A DNA stretch of 49,144 nucleotides from an uncultured Collinsella sp. (GCA_900541205.1 UQIV01000018.1:1-49144); one strand, 5' to 3'. Shown: positions 16,987-26,177, counted from the stretch's first letter. Notes: generated by a model from the sequence alone, not told the origin. Translations and numbers: made by a program.

Positions 16987-18009
16987 ATGACGGCAAGCGA
17001 CACGACCGCGACAATTAAAAAGGGGAATTCGGAACCCAGTTTCGATAAAACGGCTCAGCGCATCCTCAATCTTTTCTTTGTGCTCAACAGCTCCCCCGAA
17101 CCGTTGACGACCGAGCAGATCGTCTTGGATTCCGACCTGGGATATGGCTCGGGCAATATCGACTCGGATAAGCGCAAGTTTCGGCGCGATCGTGACAAAC
17201 TGCTCGAGCGTGGCATCTTAATCAAGGAGGTTCGCCCCGCCGGTGCGCAGGAGACCGAGGAAAGCTCGTGGACAATCGACCGCGAGCACACGTTTGCTGC
17301 AGGCGGCCTCATCACCGCAGACGATGCCGATATCCTGCTCAACGCCATCGACCAGACGCTAGCGGCCGGCTCATCCACTTTTGCCGCACCGCTTGCCGAT
17401 ATTCGCTCCAAGATTGCCTACCTCGCCGGTGGGACGACGGTGGACGAAACACCGATTCGCCGCTCTCCCACCGTCGATGCGGTATGGAGCGCCTTTGCCG
17501 AGCGATGCGCGCTGCGATTTTTATATCAGAACGGACGCGGCGAGCAGAAAGAACGTACCGTCTGTGTCTACGGCATGTTCGAACGCGAGGGCGTGGCGTA
17601 CTTCTGCGGCCTCGACAATGTCACCGACGACATCAGGACATTCCGCTGCGACCGTATCGTTCGCGCTTGGCGTCCTTCGAAGGCCTACGCCATCCCTGCG
17701 GACTTCAATCTCAACGACTATCTGTTCTTTGAATTCGATTTCGCCGACCGACCGCCCGTTGCAGCCACGTTCTCGTTCGCCCCTCAGACGCAGATCGATA
17801 TGATCAACGGCCTCACGCGCGGGCGAGGTGAGCTCGCACACACCGATGCGGGATGGATCTGGACCGTTGACGTGCGCGACCTTGAAGCCGCCGCCTCATT
17901 TTGCATGGCCCACGCCATGGACGGCATGAGGCCCATGGCCCCCAAATCGCTCAAGCAGGCGTGGAACCACCTCATTGAAAGGACGGTGCACGAGCATGCC
18001 CGTGCGTAA
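16987..18009 (+). CDS. WYL-domain transcriptional regulator (PafB-like)
   Basis: A 340-residue protein with an N-terminal winged-helix region (FDKTAQRILNLFFVLNSS, EPLTTEQIVLDSD) and a WYL domain from about 165 (LRFLYQNGRGEQKERTV, YGMFEREGVAYFCGLD, RTFRCDRIVRA), ending in a WCX-like segment. It is followed, with a 14-bp overlap, by a second WYL regulator. In Actinobacteria such tandem pairs are PafB and PafC, which act together as a DNA-damage transcription activator. The match to PafB rests on order and domain layout. The start has GAGG five bases upstream. Confidence 0.85.
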   Translation: MTASDTTATIKKGNSEPSFDKTAQRILNLFFVLNSSPEPLTTEQIVLDSDLGYGSGNIDSDKRKFRRDRDKLLERGILIKEVRPAGAQETEESSWTIDREHTFAAGGLITADDADILLNAIDQTLAAGSSTFAAPLADIRSKIAYLAGGTTVDETPIRRSPTVDAVWSAFAERCALRFLYQNGRGEQKERTVCVYGMFEREGVAYFCGLDNVTDDIRTFRCDRIVRAWRPSKAYAIPADFNLNDYLFFEFDFADRPPVAATFSFAPQTQIDMINGLTRGRGELAHTDAGWIWTVDVRDLEAAASFCMAHAMDGMRPMAPKSLKQAWNHLIERTVHEHARA

Positions 18010-18913
18010 ACTCACCAGCGAGCAGAGACTCTCGCGCGCCATCGACATCATGGAGGCCCTCTACGCCGCCGGCGAGAGCGGCATGACACGAACCGAAATT
18101 TGCGGCCGCTTTGACATCACGGGAGTATCGCTCGACGAGATTCTCGAGATCGTCTCGACGCTCGCGGACCGAGAATCGGGTGCGCGCATCATCTGCGAAT
18201 GCCACGGCGAGCGTGTGGTCCTCACCGGTGACGCCGGACGTGTGCTACCGCTGCGCCTGAGTGCCGCCGAAGGCGCTGTGCTCAACCATGAACTTGAATC
18301 GTTGGGGATCGAGCCGCAGACGGCAGCTCGGATTCGACATGCCCTTCTGCCCGAAGAGCTCGGCTATAACCAGCGCGTCTTTGACACCGTCAACCACGGG
18401 TCGCACTGGCAGCAGCTGAGCTGCGCCATTCAGGACGGTGTTCGCTGCCGCATCTCGTATCGCTCGATGGACGATGCGCGGCCACGCGAGCGTCTGGTCG
18501 ACCCCTTGCGCATTACGGTAAACGGCGACCAAACATACCTGATTGCCTGGGACATCGCGGTCGATGAGCAGCGCACCTATCGCATGGATAAAATCGAGGG
18601 ACTCACCTTGACGGAAGACTCCGTCGTGCCTCACGCACCGGGCGTCGCATCCCTCCACGATTCCCTTGCCCGGACGCAGCGTAGCGCAAAGCTCTTGATG
18701 CCATTCGATATGACGGAGCATCTGGACTGGGCCGGCATCACCCTAATCGAGCGCAGCGGGGCAGACATGGCAACGGTAACCGTGCATTACGGCTCCGAGC
18801 GTTGGCTACTGAGCCAGATAATCGCAGCGGGCGGAGCCATCCGCATCTTGGATGACCCCGCCCTGTCAAAGCGTCTGTGCGATATGGCAAAAACCCTCGT
18901 CTGTCCGCTTTAG
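17996..18913 (+). CDS. WYL-domain transcriptional regulator (PafC-like)
   Basis: A 305-residue partner of the preceding regulator. The N-terminal helix-turn-helix contains LTSEQRLSRAIDIMEALYAA and MTRTEICGRFDITGVSL. The WYL domain shows VRCRISYRSMDDARPRERLV, PLRITVNGDQTYLIAWDI and QRTYRMDKIEGL. It overlaps the upstream gene, so the pair is probably translated together. ATG 17996 is used; AAAGGA lies about 12 bases before it. Its stop overlaps the stop of the convergent DinG-like helicase gene by two bases. Confidence 0.85.
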   Translation: MPVRKLTSEQRLSRAIDIMEALYAAGESGMTRTEICGRFDITGVSLDEILEIVSTLADRESGARIICECHGERVVLTGDAGRVLPLRLSAAEGAVLNHELESLGIEPQTAARIRHALLPEELGYNQRVFDTVNHGSHWQQLSCAIQDGVRCRISYRSMDDARPRERLVDPLRITVNGDQTYLIAWDIAVDEQRTYRMDKIEGLTLTEDSVVPHAPGVASLHDSLARTQRSAKLLMPFDMTEHLDWAGITLIERSGADMATVTVHYGSERWLLSQIIAAGGAIRILDDPALSKRLCDMAKTLVCPL

Positions 18914-21804
18914 CGCCGCCGCTCGTGACGTGCGCGCCACAGTTGCAGATAGTGACCGATCTGCGCCGATTCGATGCGCTGGTAGGAGCTCGTAGGCAGC
19001 GACGTTAAGAACTTCTTTCCGTAGCCCTTCGTCACCAGGCGCGGGTCGGCCAGAATCAGCACGCCGCAATCGGTCGACGAGCGGATAAGGCGGCCGGCCG
19101 CCTGCTTGACCTCGAGCACCGCCTCGGGCAGCGAATAGCGCGCCCAAGCGCGGTCTTCGCGCAGGTTGCGCTCGCACGAGAGCGGGTCCGTGGGACTCGA
19201 GAACGGCAGCTTGGGAATGATGACGCAGCGCAGCGTCTCACCGCTGGCGTCGAATCCCTCCCAGAAGGCCTTAAGCGCAAAAAGCGATGAAGTCGGCTCG
19301 TTGATAAACCGATCGCGCAGGTGACGAGGAGATGAGTTGCGCTGCTGGCAGTTGAGCTCCAGACCCGCACAGGCCATCTTGGGCTCAACGCGGGCGTACA
19401 GGTCTTCCATGTCGCGCCGATTAGTGAACAGCGTGAGCACCGATCCGCCCATGGCAAGATGGGCGTCGACCAGCACGCGCTCGAGCGCCGTAAGATAGCT
19501 TTCGCGATCGCGCGGATCGGGGATATCGCCCGCAACGACTACAGCCATGTTCGAATCGAAGTCGTAGCTCGAGTCCAAGTGCAGCGATGAGGATGTTGAA
19601 GCACCGATGCGATCGAGGCCGACCGCGTGGTTAAAGTGTTCAAAGCTTTTGGACACCGTCATGGTCGCCGAGGCAAAGATAGCCGTGTGAACCTCGGGCA
19701 GCCATTCGGTCGCCAAGGCCTCGCCAATGTCGATGCGCTCTGCGGTCATTGACTCTCCGCCGGCACGCAGCCTGCGATTGACCTGCAGCGAATACACGTA
19801 GTGTTCATCGGTGCCATCAATGATGAGTTTGAGGTTCTCGGCCAGCTCGTGCAGGCGGCGCGAGATATCACCCAGGTCGACAACAACCTCGGGCTTGTCG
19901 GCGGCGACGGCTTGCACCAGCGCGTCGACGCTCTTGTCAGCCTGTTCCAATGCGTCGATGGCAGCGTAGGCCGACTGTAAGAAATCATGCCAGTCGTCAG
20001 ATTCGCGCAGCTCGGGGCCAATCCATAGATTGGCATTGTCATAACCCCCACGGGCACGGCGACCGAGCTCGCGAACGCCATCGAACACGTCGGCGATTGC
20101 CATGCTCGCGCGCGCAGCCGTCGACGTCGCCTTGGCAGTAAGGCCCAGATAGAGCGTAGAGCCCTCGGAGGTTGCCAAATCACGGGAAACCTGGCTTAGC
20201 GCGCCGGCGCTCGAGCCACCCAGGCGCTCAAACAGAACGCGCGATTCATCCGCCGACACCACGCGCGCCCACTGACGGCGCGCCTCGCGCTCGATGGAAT
20301 GGGCCTCGTCGATTACCCAATGACGAATCGGAGGTAAAATCCTGCCCTCGGCCGCGACATTGCGGAACAGCAGGGAATGGTTGGTGACCACCACATCGGC
20401 ATGCGCCGCACGACGGCGAGCGCCGTGGACCAAACATTTATCAGGGAAAAACGGGCAGAGGCGACGAGCACACTCGCGCGAGGCCGTCGTAAAGTCGGGG
20501 CGGTTGACGCTGCGCCACCGAATGCCGAGCGAGTCGAGGTCGCCATCGGCTGATTGGCAGACGTACGCCATAATGACCGCGACCGCCGTGAGCGTGTCCG
20601 CCGGATCGCGCTTGGTGGTAATCTCGACCTGGCCTCGGCTCATGCGCTCAAGCTTGCGCAGGCACGGATAGTGGTCATAGCCCTTGAGAGCGCAAAATGA
20701 CAGACCACCGTCCAGTTGCTCGGCAAGTTTTGGCAGCTCATGGTACATGAGCTGGTCGGCAAGATTGTTCGATTTGGTCGCAATACCAACCGTGATGTTG
20801 TTACGGCGCGCTGCCTCGGCAAAAGGCACCAGATAGGCCATCGATTTGCCGACGCCCGTGCCCGCCTCAATTACACGATGAGTGCCCGTGACCAGCGCAT
20901 CGCGGACCTCGAGCGCCATCGCGATCTGCTCATCACGCGGCTCGTAGGTGGGATACATGTGATTGACCAGGCCACCTGGCGCATAGTCTGCCTCAATCTC
21001 CTCACGACTCGGCATCTTGAGGACCGGCAGTTCGTCGGCGTCCACCCGATCGTCGGCGCGATCGGCCTTGAGGACGTCAGCACGAGCGGCGCTGAGAGAG
21101 AAGATAGAACCAGGGTTCTGCCCTGCCAAGAATGAGAAGATAGGACGATAGGACCAAGGCACATCCGGATGCATGTCGGCTAGGCGCGCCATGAGGCCCT
21201 GGGGCAAGTCGGTGAGCGCCACGAGCAACACGCGCCATACGCCACACAGGGCGTCGACGTCGGCATTGGCACGGTGTGATACCGAGTCACAGCCAAACAG
21301 ATCGGCCATAAAAGACAGTTTGTGCGAGGCCAGGCGCGGAAGCGCGATGCGCGACAGCGCCAGCGAATCGATCCAAATATCGCTCACGTTGACGCCGCCT
21401 TTGACCGACTCGATAAACGAGCGGTCGAACGTGGCGTTATGTGCGATCACCGGGCAACCGCCGACAAAATCGGCGAGAGCGGCGACGGCCTCAACGGCCG
21501 ACGGGGCATCTGCCACATCGGCATTTGTAATGCTCGTGAGCTCGGTAATCTCGGCGGGAATCAGCTGTTTGGGATGCACGAAGGTATCGAAGCGGTCGAC
21601 GACCTCGCGGCCCGAAAGACGGGCCGCCGAGATCTCGATCAGCTCATTGTCCTGCACCGAAAGACCCGTGGTCTCGGTATCGAGGACAATCACATCTTCC
21701 TCGATAAGGCCGAAGGACTGCGTTTTGGCGTGTTCGGCAAGCGTGGCATAGGAGTCGATGACAAACTGCGGCGTTCCTGACGAAACCGCGTCCTCGATTA
21801 GCAT
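18910..21804 (-). CDS. DnaQ-like exonuclease fused to DinG-family helicase
   Basis: A 964-residue protein. The N-terminal DEDDh 3'-5' exonuclease domain has LDTETTGL (Asp42, Glu44), AHNATFDRSF and SHRANADVDA (His178, Asp182). The C-terminal XPD/DinG-like superfamily 2 helicase has EAGTGVGKSMAY (Lys320), VIDEAHSIE (499-502) and late motifs ALKAFWEGFDASGE and QAAGRLIRS. Cys381, Cys445, Cys450 and Cys457 match the spacing of the DinG [4Fe-4S] site (last three C-x4-C-x6-C). This layout is that of Gram-positive DinG. It probably resolves DNA or R-loop structures in repair. The ATG overlaps the ddl stop by seven bases, so it is coupled to ddl. Confidence 0.93.
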   Translation of the reverse strand: MLIEDAVSSGTPQFVIDSYATLAEHAKTQSFGLIEEDVIVLDTETTGLSVQDNELIEISAARLSGREVVDRFDTFVHPKQLIPAEITELTSITNADVADAPSAVEAVAALADFVGGCPVIAHNATFDRSFIESVKGGVNVSDIWIDSLALSRIALPRLASHKLSFMADLFGCDSVSHRANADVDALCGVWRVLLVALTDLPQGLMARLADMHPDVPWSYRPIFSFLAGQNPGSIFSLSAARADVLKADRADDRVDADELPVLKMPSREEIEADYAPGGLVNHMYPTYEPRDEQIAMALEVRDALVTGTHRVIEAGTGVGKSMAYLVPFAEAARRNNITVGIATKSNNLADQLMYHELPKLAEQLDGGLSFCALKGYDHYPCLRKLERMSRGQVEITTKRDPADTLTAVAVIMAYVCQSADGDLDSLGIRWRSVNRPDFTTASRECARRLCPFFPDKCLVHGARRRAAHADVVVTNHSLLFRNVAAEGRILPPIRHWVIDEAHSIEREARRQWARVVSADESRVLFERLGGSSAGALSQVSRDLATSEGSTLYLGLTAKATSTAARASMAIADVFDGVRELGRRARGGYDNANLWIGPELRESDDWHDFLQSAYAAIDALEQADKSVDALVQAVAADKPEVVVDLGDISRRLHELAENLKLIIDGTDEHYVYSLQVNRRLRAGGESMTAERIDIGEALATEWLPEVHTAIFASATMTVSKSFEHFNHAVGLDRIGASTSSSLHLDSSYDFDSNMAVVVAGDIPDPRDRESYLTALERVLVDAHLAMGGSVLTLFTNRRDMEDLYARVEPKMACAGLELNCQQRNSSPRHLRDRFINEPTSSLFALKAFWEGFDASGETLRCVIIPKLPFSSPTDPLSCERNLREDRAWARYSLPEAVLEVKQAAGRLIRSSTDCGVLILADPRLVTKGYGKKFLTSLPTSSYQRIESAQIGHYLQLWRARHERRR

Positions 21805-22763
21805 GCAATGCCCGCTCGACGAAGACCCATACGGATCAGGCTGTCACAGACCTGCGGGAACGTCATGTCGTCGGTGTGGCGGATCTCATCCGGATACAGC
21901 GACGTATCGGTCATGCCGGGAATGGTATTGGTCTCGAGGATAACGGGGCCGTCCTCGCTCACAATAAAATCGCTGCGCGAGATGCCCAGGCAACCGAGGG
22001 CCTTGTGAGCAGCACAGGCAAGCTCCTGAGCGCGAGCGTAATTCTCGGGTGAAATCTGCGCCGGAATACGATGGATGTCCGTAGGGTCGACATACTTCAC
22101 GTCCAAATCGTAGAACTCGCAGTCCTCAGGCTTGCGAATCTCGACAATCGGCAGGGCGCGCACGTCGTCCTCGCCGTACACGCCGACGGTGATCTCGGTA
22201 CCCTCGATGCACTTCTCGACCAGCACTTTGTCGCCGTACTCAAACGCCTTGGCAATTGCCGCGGGCAGCTCGGAGGGCTCATGGACCAGGGAAATGCCAT
22301 AGCTGGAACCGTTGACGGCCGGCTTCACAAAGCTGCGCTCGCCACAAACCTCGACGATATGATCGATATCGACTTCATCGCCCACCTCGAGCGCAAGGCC
22401 GGGGGCAACGGGAATGCCCGCCTTGGCGTACAGGAGCTTAGAGACCTCTTTGTCGGCACCGCAGGCGCTAGCAAGCACGCCCGAGGCCGTGTAGGGGATA
22501 CCCAGGGTCTCCATGGCGCCCTGCATGGCACCATCCTCGCCGCCGGCACCGTGCATGGCGATAAACGCCACGTCAAAGCCGCCGGTCGCCATGGTTACCA
22601 TAAAGTCATCAGCGGCCGTATCAAGCAGCTCCACCGAGGCGTAGCCGGCTTCCTTCAGTGCCACTACAACGTTCTTTCCCGAATTGAGCGAGATCTCGCG
22701 CTCAGCGGAATGACCGCCCGCCAAGACCGCTACGTGCATGTTCTCTAGGCTTTTACCCGGCAT
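21798..22763 (-). CDS. ddl: D-alanine--D-alanine ligase
   Basis: Makes D-Ala-D-Ala for peptidoglycan precursors in the cytoplasm. The ATP-grasp family motifs are VAVLAGGHSAEREISLNSG at the N-terminus, AMHGAGGEDGAMQG, KPAVNGSSYGISLV, and ILETNTIPGMTDTSLYP with the Mg-binding Glu and Asn. At 321 residues it is of usual length. The ATG of MPGKSLEN is preceded by GAGGAGG. It is the first gene of a leftward pair with the DinG-like helicase. Confidence 0.95.
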   Translation of the reverse strand: MPGKSLENMHVAVLAGGHSAEREISLNSGKNVVVALKEAGYASVELLDTAADDFMVTMATGGFDVAFIAMHGAGGEDGAMQGAMETLGIPYTASGVLASACGADKEVSKLLYAKAGIPVAPGLALEVGDEVDIDHIVEVCGERSFVKPAVNGSSYGISLVHEPSELPAAIAKAFEYGDKVLVEKCIEGTEITVGVYGEDDVRALPIVEIRKPEDCEFYDLDVKYVDPTDIHRIPAQISPENYARAQELACAAHKALGCLGISRSDFIVSEDGPVILETNTIPGMTDTSLYPDEIRHTDDMTFPQVCDSLIRMGLRRAGIAC

Positions 22764-22848
22764 GGGCAGACTCCTCCTCTATAATTTCTGCAGCTGATAC
22801 CATATTGTAGCGATACCCTCTACGTTTCCCCAAAATCGAAAGGCTTCC

Positions 22849-23901
22849 ATGAATCCCAGGACTAAATCTCAGGACATTCGCGACTTGAGCCAAAACGATA
22901 TTCGCGAACTTGTGGCCGAACTTGGCCAGCCCGCCTTCCGCGCGAAGCAGCTCATCGAATGGGTCTTCGAGAAGAACGTTTGTTCGTTCGACGACATGAC
23001 CAACCTTCCCAAGGCTTTCCGCGAGCAGCTTAAAGAGGCTTTTGCCTTTGACACGCCGACTGAACTCACCAAGCAGGTTTCCAAAGATGGCTCTCGCAAG
23101 TATCTGCTCGAGTACCACGACGGCGTTTCCGTCGAGACTGTCGGCATGCCCCGTCGTAACAAGCTTTCCGTCTGCGTTTCCACCCAGGCAGGCTGCGGCA
23201 TGGGCTGTGCCTTTTGCGCTACCGGTCTCAACGGCCTCAAGCGCTCTCTGACCGCTCAAGAGATCGTCGACCAGGTACTTCATGTATCCAACGACTTTGG
23301 CGAGCGCGCCACGAGCGTCGTCTTCATGGGCCAGGGCGAGCCGTTTGCCAACTACGACGAGGTTCTCAAGGCGCTGCGAATCCTCAACGACCCCGATGGC
23401 ATCGGTATCGGCGCTCGTCACCTCACCGTCTCTACCAGCGGCGTTATTCCCGGTATTCGTAAATTTGCCGACATCCCCGAGCAGTTCACGCTTGCCGTTT
23501 CCCTGCATTCCGCCATCCAGTCGACGCGCAATAAGCTCATGCCCGGTGTTAAGAAGTACACGCTGCTTCGCCTTCACGAGGCGCTTCAGCTCTACACCGA
23601 GAAGACTGGCCGCCGCCCGACCTACGAGTATGCCATGATCGAAGGCGTCAACGATACGAATCCCGAGATGCAGGCGCTCTGCGACTTCTGCGAGGGAACG
23701 CTGTGCCACGTTAACCTCATTCAGCTTAACGACATCGAGGGCAGCCCGCTCAAACCGTCGCCGATTCATAAGGTTGAGGATCTTCAGCGTCGTCTTGAGT
23801 CCCGTGGCATCGAGACCACGATTCGTAACTCCCGTGGTAACGATATTGATGCCGCTTGCGGACAGCTGAAGCAGCGCTTCAAAGTTCAGAAGAACGCATA
23901 G
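22849..23901 (+). CDS. rlmN: 23S rRNA (adenine-2503-C2)-methyltransferase, radical SAM
   Basis: Methylates C2 of A2503 in 23S rRNA, and A37 of some tRNAs, using a [4Fe-4S] cluster and two SAM. The radical SAM motif CGMGCAFC supplies Cys116, Cys120 and Cys123. The resolving Cys is in DAACGQL (Cys337) near the C-terminus. Further family blocks are GMPRRNKLSVCVSTQAG, FMGQGEP and GVNDTNPE. It is 350 residues long. The gene is single and ends at a strong terminator. A parS-like sequence lies 18 bp past its stop. Confidence 0.96.
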   Translation: MNPRTKSQDIRDLSQNDIRELVAELGQPAFRAKQLIEWVFEKNVCSFDDMTNLPKAFREQLKEAFAFDTPTELTKQVSKDGSRKYLLEYHDGVSVETVGMPRRNKLSVCVSTQAGCGMGCAFCATGLNGLKRSLTAQEIVDQVLHVSNDFGERATSVVFMGQGEPFANYDEVLKALRILNDPDGIGIGARHLTVSTSGVIPGIRKFADIPEQFTLAVSLHSAIQSTRNKLMPGVKKYTLLRLHEALQLYTEKTGRRPTYEYAMIEGVNDTNPEMQALCDFCEGTLCHVNLIQLNDIEGSPLKPSPIHKVEDLQRRLESRGIETTIRNSRGNDIDAACGQLKQRFKVQKNA

Positions 23902-23919
23902 GGGAGTCGCACCCCAAGA

Positions 23920-23935
23920 CGTTTCATGTGAAACA
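23920..23935. promoter_or_regulatory. parS-like site (14 of 16)
   Basis: CGTTTCATGTGAAACA differs from the parS consensus TGTTTCACGTGAAACA at two positions. It lies in the rlmN 3' spacer, about 2.1 kb from the perfect parS cluster. Binding by ParB is inferred. Confidence 0.45.
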
Positions 23936-23938
23936 TCG

Positions 23939-23977
23939 AACGGCCCCGGTTGCAGGATATGCGACCGGGGCCGTTTC
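23939..23977 (+). terminator. Terminator of rlmN
   Basis: AACGGCCCCGGT pairs with ACCGGGGCCGTT around an AT-rich loop and is followed by T-rich sequence. Confidence 0.85.
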
Positions 23978-24031
23978 ATTTATTGGCCTTAATTTTGAAT
24001 CAGCTGCTACCTGCCCTATTTTCTACGGCCA

Positions 24032-24072
24032 AAATAAGGGGTCCTTGTCTCGTGAACCAGACAAGGACCCTT
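24032..24072 (-). terminator. Terminator of the parA-parB operon
   Basis: On the minus strand AAGGGTCCTTGTCT pairs with AGACAAGGACCCCTT (one bulge) and is followed by ATTTT. It lies 28 bp past the stop of the small membrane protein gene. Confidence 0.8.
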
Positions 24073-24100
24073 CAAAATATAGCAGGTAATTGTTAGGTAC

Positions 24101-24355
24101 CTAATAGCCTACATTTTCCCATTGGTTGCTAACCCAACCTTGATTAATCTTGGGATTCTTTGTTACCTGAGCCGTACGCATGGCAACATCTTCCGTCATA
24201 ACATCCATTTTCTTCTTGGAAGTATCGACGATATCTTGCGCGCCTCGAAGCAAACGACCTCGTAGTTCATCGTCTGTCGCGATCTTATAGCCAGCAAAGG
24301 CACCAGCCACGACAGTCGTAGCCAATGCAATCGCTGTTAAAATCTTATTCCTCAT
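24101..24355 (-). CDS. Small YtxH-like membrane protein coupled to parB
   Basis: An 84-residue protein with one N-terminal hydrophobic helix (ILTAIALATTVVAGAFAGYK) and a polar tail that may be helical (DELRGRLLRGAQDIVDTSKKK). The layout resembles YtxH-type proteins. Its ATG lies inside the end of parB (11-bp overlap, ATGAGGAATAA), with AAGGAGG formed by parB codons upstream, so it is translationally coupled to parB. A segregation role is suggested only by position. Confidence 0.75.
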   Translation of the reverse strand: MRNKILTAIALATTVVAGAFAGYKIATDDELRGRLLRGAQDIVDTSKKKMDVMTEDVAMRTAQVTKNPKINQGWVSNQWENVGY

Positions 24356-25250
24356 CTTGGCCTCCTTGATCAAACTGAATCATTTCGCCAAGAATACGAG
24401 AGAGCTCTTCCTCGTCTTTAAACTCAATCTCAATCTTATTCTTTCCACGCGAGCTCTTCACGCGCACGTTGGTATTAAAAACCTGACGAAGCACACGGGC
24501 AGCCTTTTTAAAAGATTGAGGCGTTGCAGGCCTCGGCGTCTTAGGTGTCTCTCCGGCAGAAAACAACGGAGCAAGATTTTCTGTCGCCCTGACGGAAAGA
24601 CCCTCTGCAACAACCTTCTCAGCAAGTCGAATTCGTGCATCCTCATAGGGAACTGCAAGAATCGCACGTGCATGACCAGCAGTAAGTTTACCCTCAAAAA
24701 TCATCTGCTGAACAACTTCAGGAAGATCGAGAAGGCGCAGTGAGTTTGTAATTGCAGAGCGTGACTTGCTTACTGCCTTTGACAATGCCTCCTGGGTCAT
24801 ACCGCTGGCATCGATAAGCTGGCGATAGCCCTTAGCCTCTTCGACGGGATTCAGATCAGAACGCTGAAGGTTTTCGATAAGAGCAAGAGCAAGCATCTCT
24901 TCATCATTAACATCTTTAATGATGACAGGCAGTTCCTCAAGACCAGCAAGCTTTGACGCCTGGTAACGACGCTCACCAGCGATGATCTCATAGCCGTTTC
25001 CATGCTTGCGAACCAAAAGCGGCTGCAAAACGCCATGTTCTTGGATTGACTCGCTCAACTCGCGAAGTTCAGTTTCGTTAAAGTGAATTCGCGGCTGGTT
25101 AGGGTTGGGAACAATATCCTCAATAGGTAGTTTCGTTTCAGATGTAGCATTTGAAGCGGATGCAGCCGAACCACCGGTCTCATACTCAGCCTCTGAGACC
25201 AAAGCATTGAGTCCACGTCCCAATCCGCCACGTTTCTTTACACTAGGCAC
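24345..25250 (-). CDS. parB: Chromosome-partitioning protein ParB
   Basis: A 301-residue CTP-dependent DNA clamp that loads at parS and spreads, forming the origin segregation complex with ParA. Landmarks are GGLGRGLNALVSE at the N-terminus (the ParA-activating region), PNPNQPR, the CTP-binding box IIAGERRYQASKLAG, ALIENLQRSDLNPVEEA, and the helix-turn-helix TQEALSKAVSKSRSAITNSL with LTAGHARAIL. The C-terminus is the dimerisation domain. The start overlaps parA by eight bases. Codon use is more AT-rich than in gyrB or typA. Confidence 0.96.
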   Translation of the reverse strand: MPSVKKRGGLGRGLNALVSEAEYETGGSAASASNATSETKLPIEDIVPNPNQPRIHFNETELRELSESIQEHGVLQPLLVRKHGNGYEIIAGERRYQASKLAGLEELPVIIKDVNDEEMLALALIENLQRSDLNPVEEAKGYRQLIDASGMTQEALSKAVSKSRSAITNSLRLLDLPEVVQQMIFEGKLTAGHARAILAVPYEDARIRLAEKVVAEGLSVRATENLAPLFSAGETPKTPRPATPQSFKKAARVLRQVFNTNVRVKSSRGKNKIEIEFKDEEELSRILGEMIQFDQGGQDEE

Positions 25251-26043
25251 GCTTGATCACCTCTTTTGCAAGGTTCATATACGCTTTTGCACCCTTATTT
25301 TGAGGTGCATAGGTAATTACCGGTTCTCCAAAAGACGGAGCTTCGGAGATTTTAACCGTACGGGGAATCAGCGTCTTAAACGCCTTATCACCAAAGTACG
25401 ATTGAACCTCCTCAACAACCTGATTCGATAGAGAAGTACGCGAGTCATACATGGTCATAAGCACACCATAGGTGTCTAAGCCCTTGTTCAGACGTGATTT
25501 AACCATCTTCATTGACTCAAGCAGCTTCGTAACGCCCTCGAGTGCATAATACTCGCACTGGATCGGAATCAAAACGCTGTCTGCCGCGGTCAAGGCGTTG
25601 ATAGTAAGCAGGCCGAGCGAAGGGGGACAGTCAATGAAAATAAAATCGAACTCGTCCTGAATCGGCTCAAGCAAATCTTTGAGGCGGGTTTCACGAGCGA
25701 TTGCGCTTACGAGCTCAATTTCCGCGCCTGCAAGCTGAATTGTAGCCGGAATTACGAATACCTTTTTGCAATTTGTATCAAGAACAAGCGATTCTGCCGG
25801 CACATCATTCAACAACGCATCATAGATGCAGTGATCAAGGTCTTCTTTTTCAATTCCGAATCCACTGGTGCTGTTTCCCTGCGGATCAAAATCGACAATC
25901 AGTGTCTTACGACCCTGCTCACCCAGTGCTGCTGCAAGGTTTACAGCCGTCGTTGACTTACCGACGCCGCCTTTTTGATTGATGATTGCAATGATACGCG
26001 TGTCTTTTGCGCTCTTAGAACGCTTAACGTCGCGAAATCCCAC
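25243..26043 (-). CDS. parA: Chromosome-partitioning ATPase ParA (Soj)
   Basis: A 266-residue deviant-Walker ATPase that binds DNA non-specifically as an ATP dimer and moves ParB-parS complexes. Motifs are the deviant Walker A INQKGGVGKSTTAVNLA, the TLIVDFDPQGNST strand, and FDFIFIDCPPSLGLLT. The GTG start has AGGAGG five bases upstream. It is followed by parB with an overlap and preceded by three parS sites and rsmG, probably in one transcript. Confidence 0.96.
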   Translation of the reverse strand: MGFRDVKRSKSAKDTRIIAIINQKGGVGKSTTAVNLAAALGEQGRKTLIVDFDPQGNSTSGFGIEKEDLDHCIYDALLNDVPAESLVLDTNCKKVFVIPATIQLAGAEIELVSAIARETRLKDLLEPIQDEFDFIFIDCPPSLGLLTINALTAADSVLIPIQCEYYALEGVTKLLESMKMVKSRLNKGLDTYGVLMTMYDSRTSLSNQVVEEVQSYFGDKAFKTLIPRTVKISEAPSFGEPVITYAPQNKGAKAYMNLAKEVIKRA

Positions 26044-26082
26044 GGTCCCTCCTGGTGTGTATTAAAGCTGTCAAACGGAGGA

Positions 26083-26098
26083 TGTTTCACGTGAAACA
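26083..26098. promoter_or_regulatory. parS site 1
   Basis: A perfect TGTTTCACGTGAAACA palindrome, 40 bp before the parA start codon. Confidence 0.93.
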
Positions 26099-26121
26099 TT
26101 CCGATTCGATATCAACCGCCA

Positions 26122-26137
26122 TGTTTCACGTGAAACA
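26122..26137. promoter_or_regulatory. parS site 2
   Basis: A perfect copy of the parS consensus, 39 bp from sites 1 and 3 start to start. Confidence 0.93.
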
Positions 26138-26160
26138 CTGCAAGTTGTTAGTATCCATTA

Positions 26161-26176
26161 TGTTTCACGTGAAACA
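26161..26176. promoter_or_regulatory. parS site 3
   Basis: A perfect copy of the parS consensus, ending one base from the rsmG stop codon. Confidence 0.93.
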
Positions 26177-26177
26177 T

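Noticed and set aside
22753..23979. 408-codon minus-strand frame opposite rlmN
   Set aside because: The radical SAM motif and ribosomal methylase blocks settle the coding strand.
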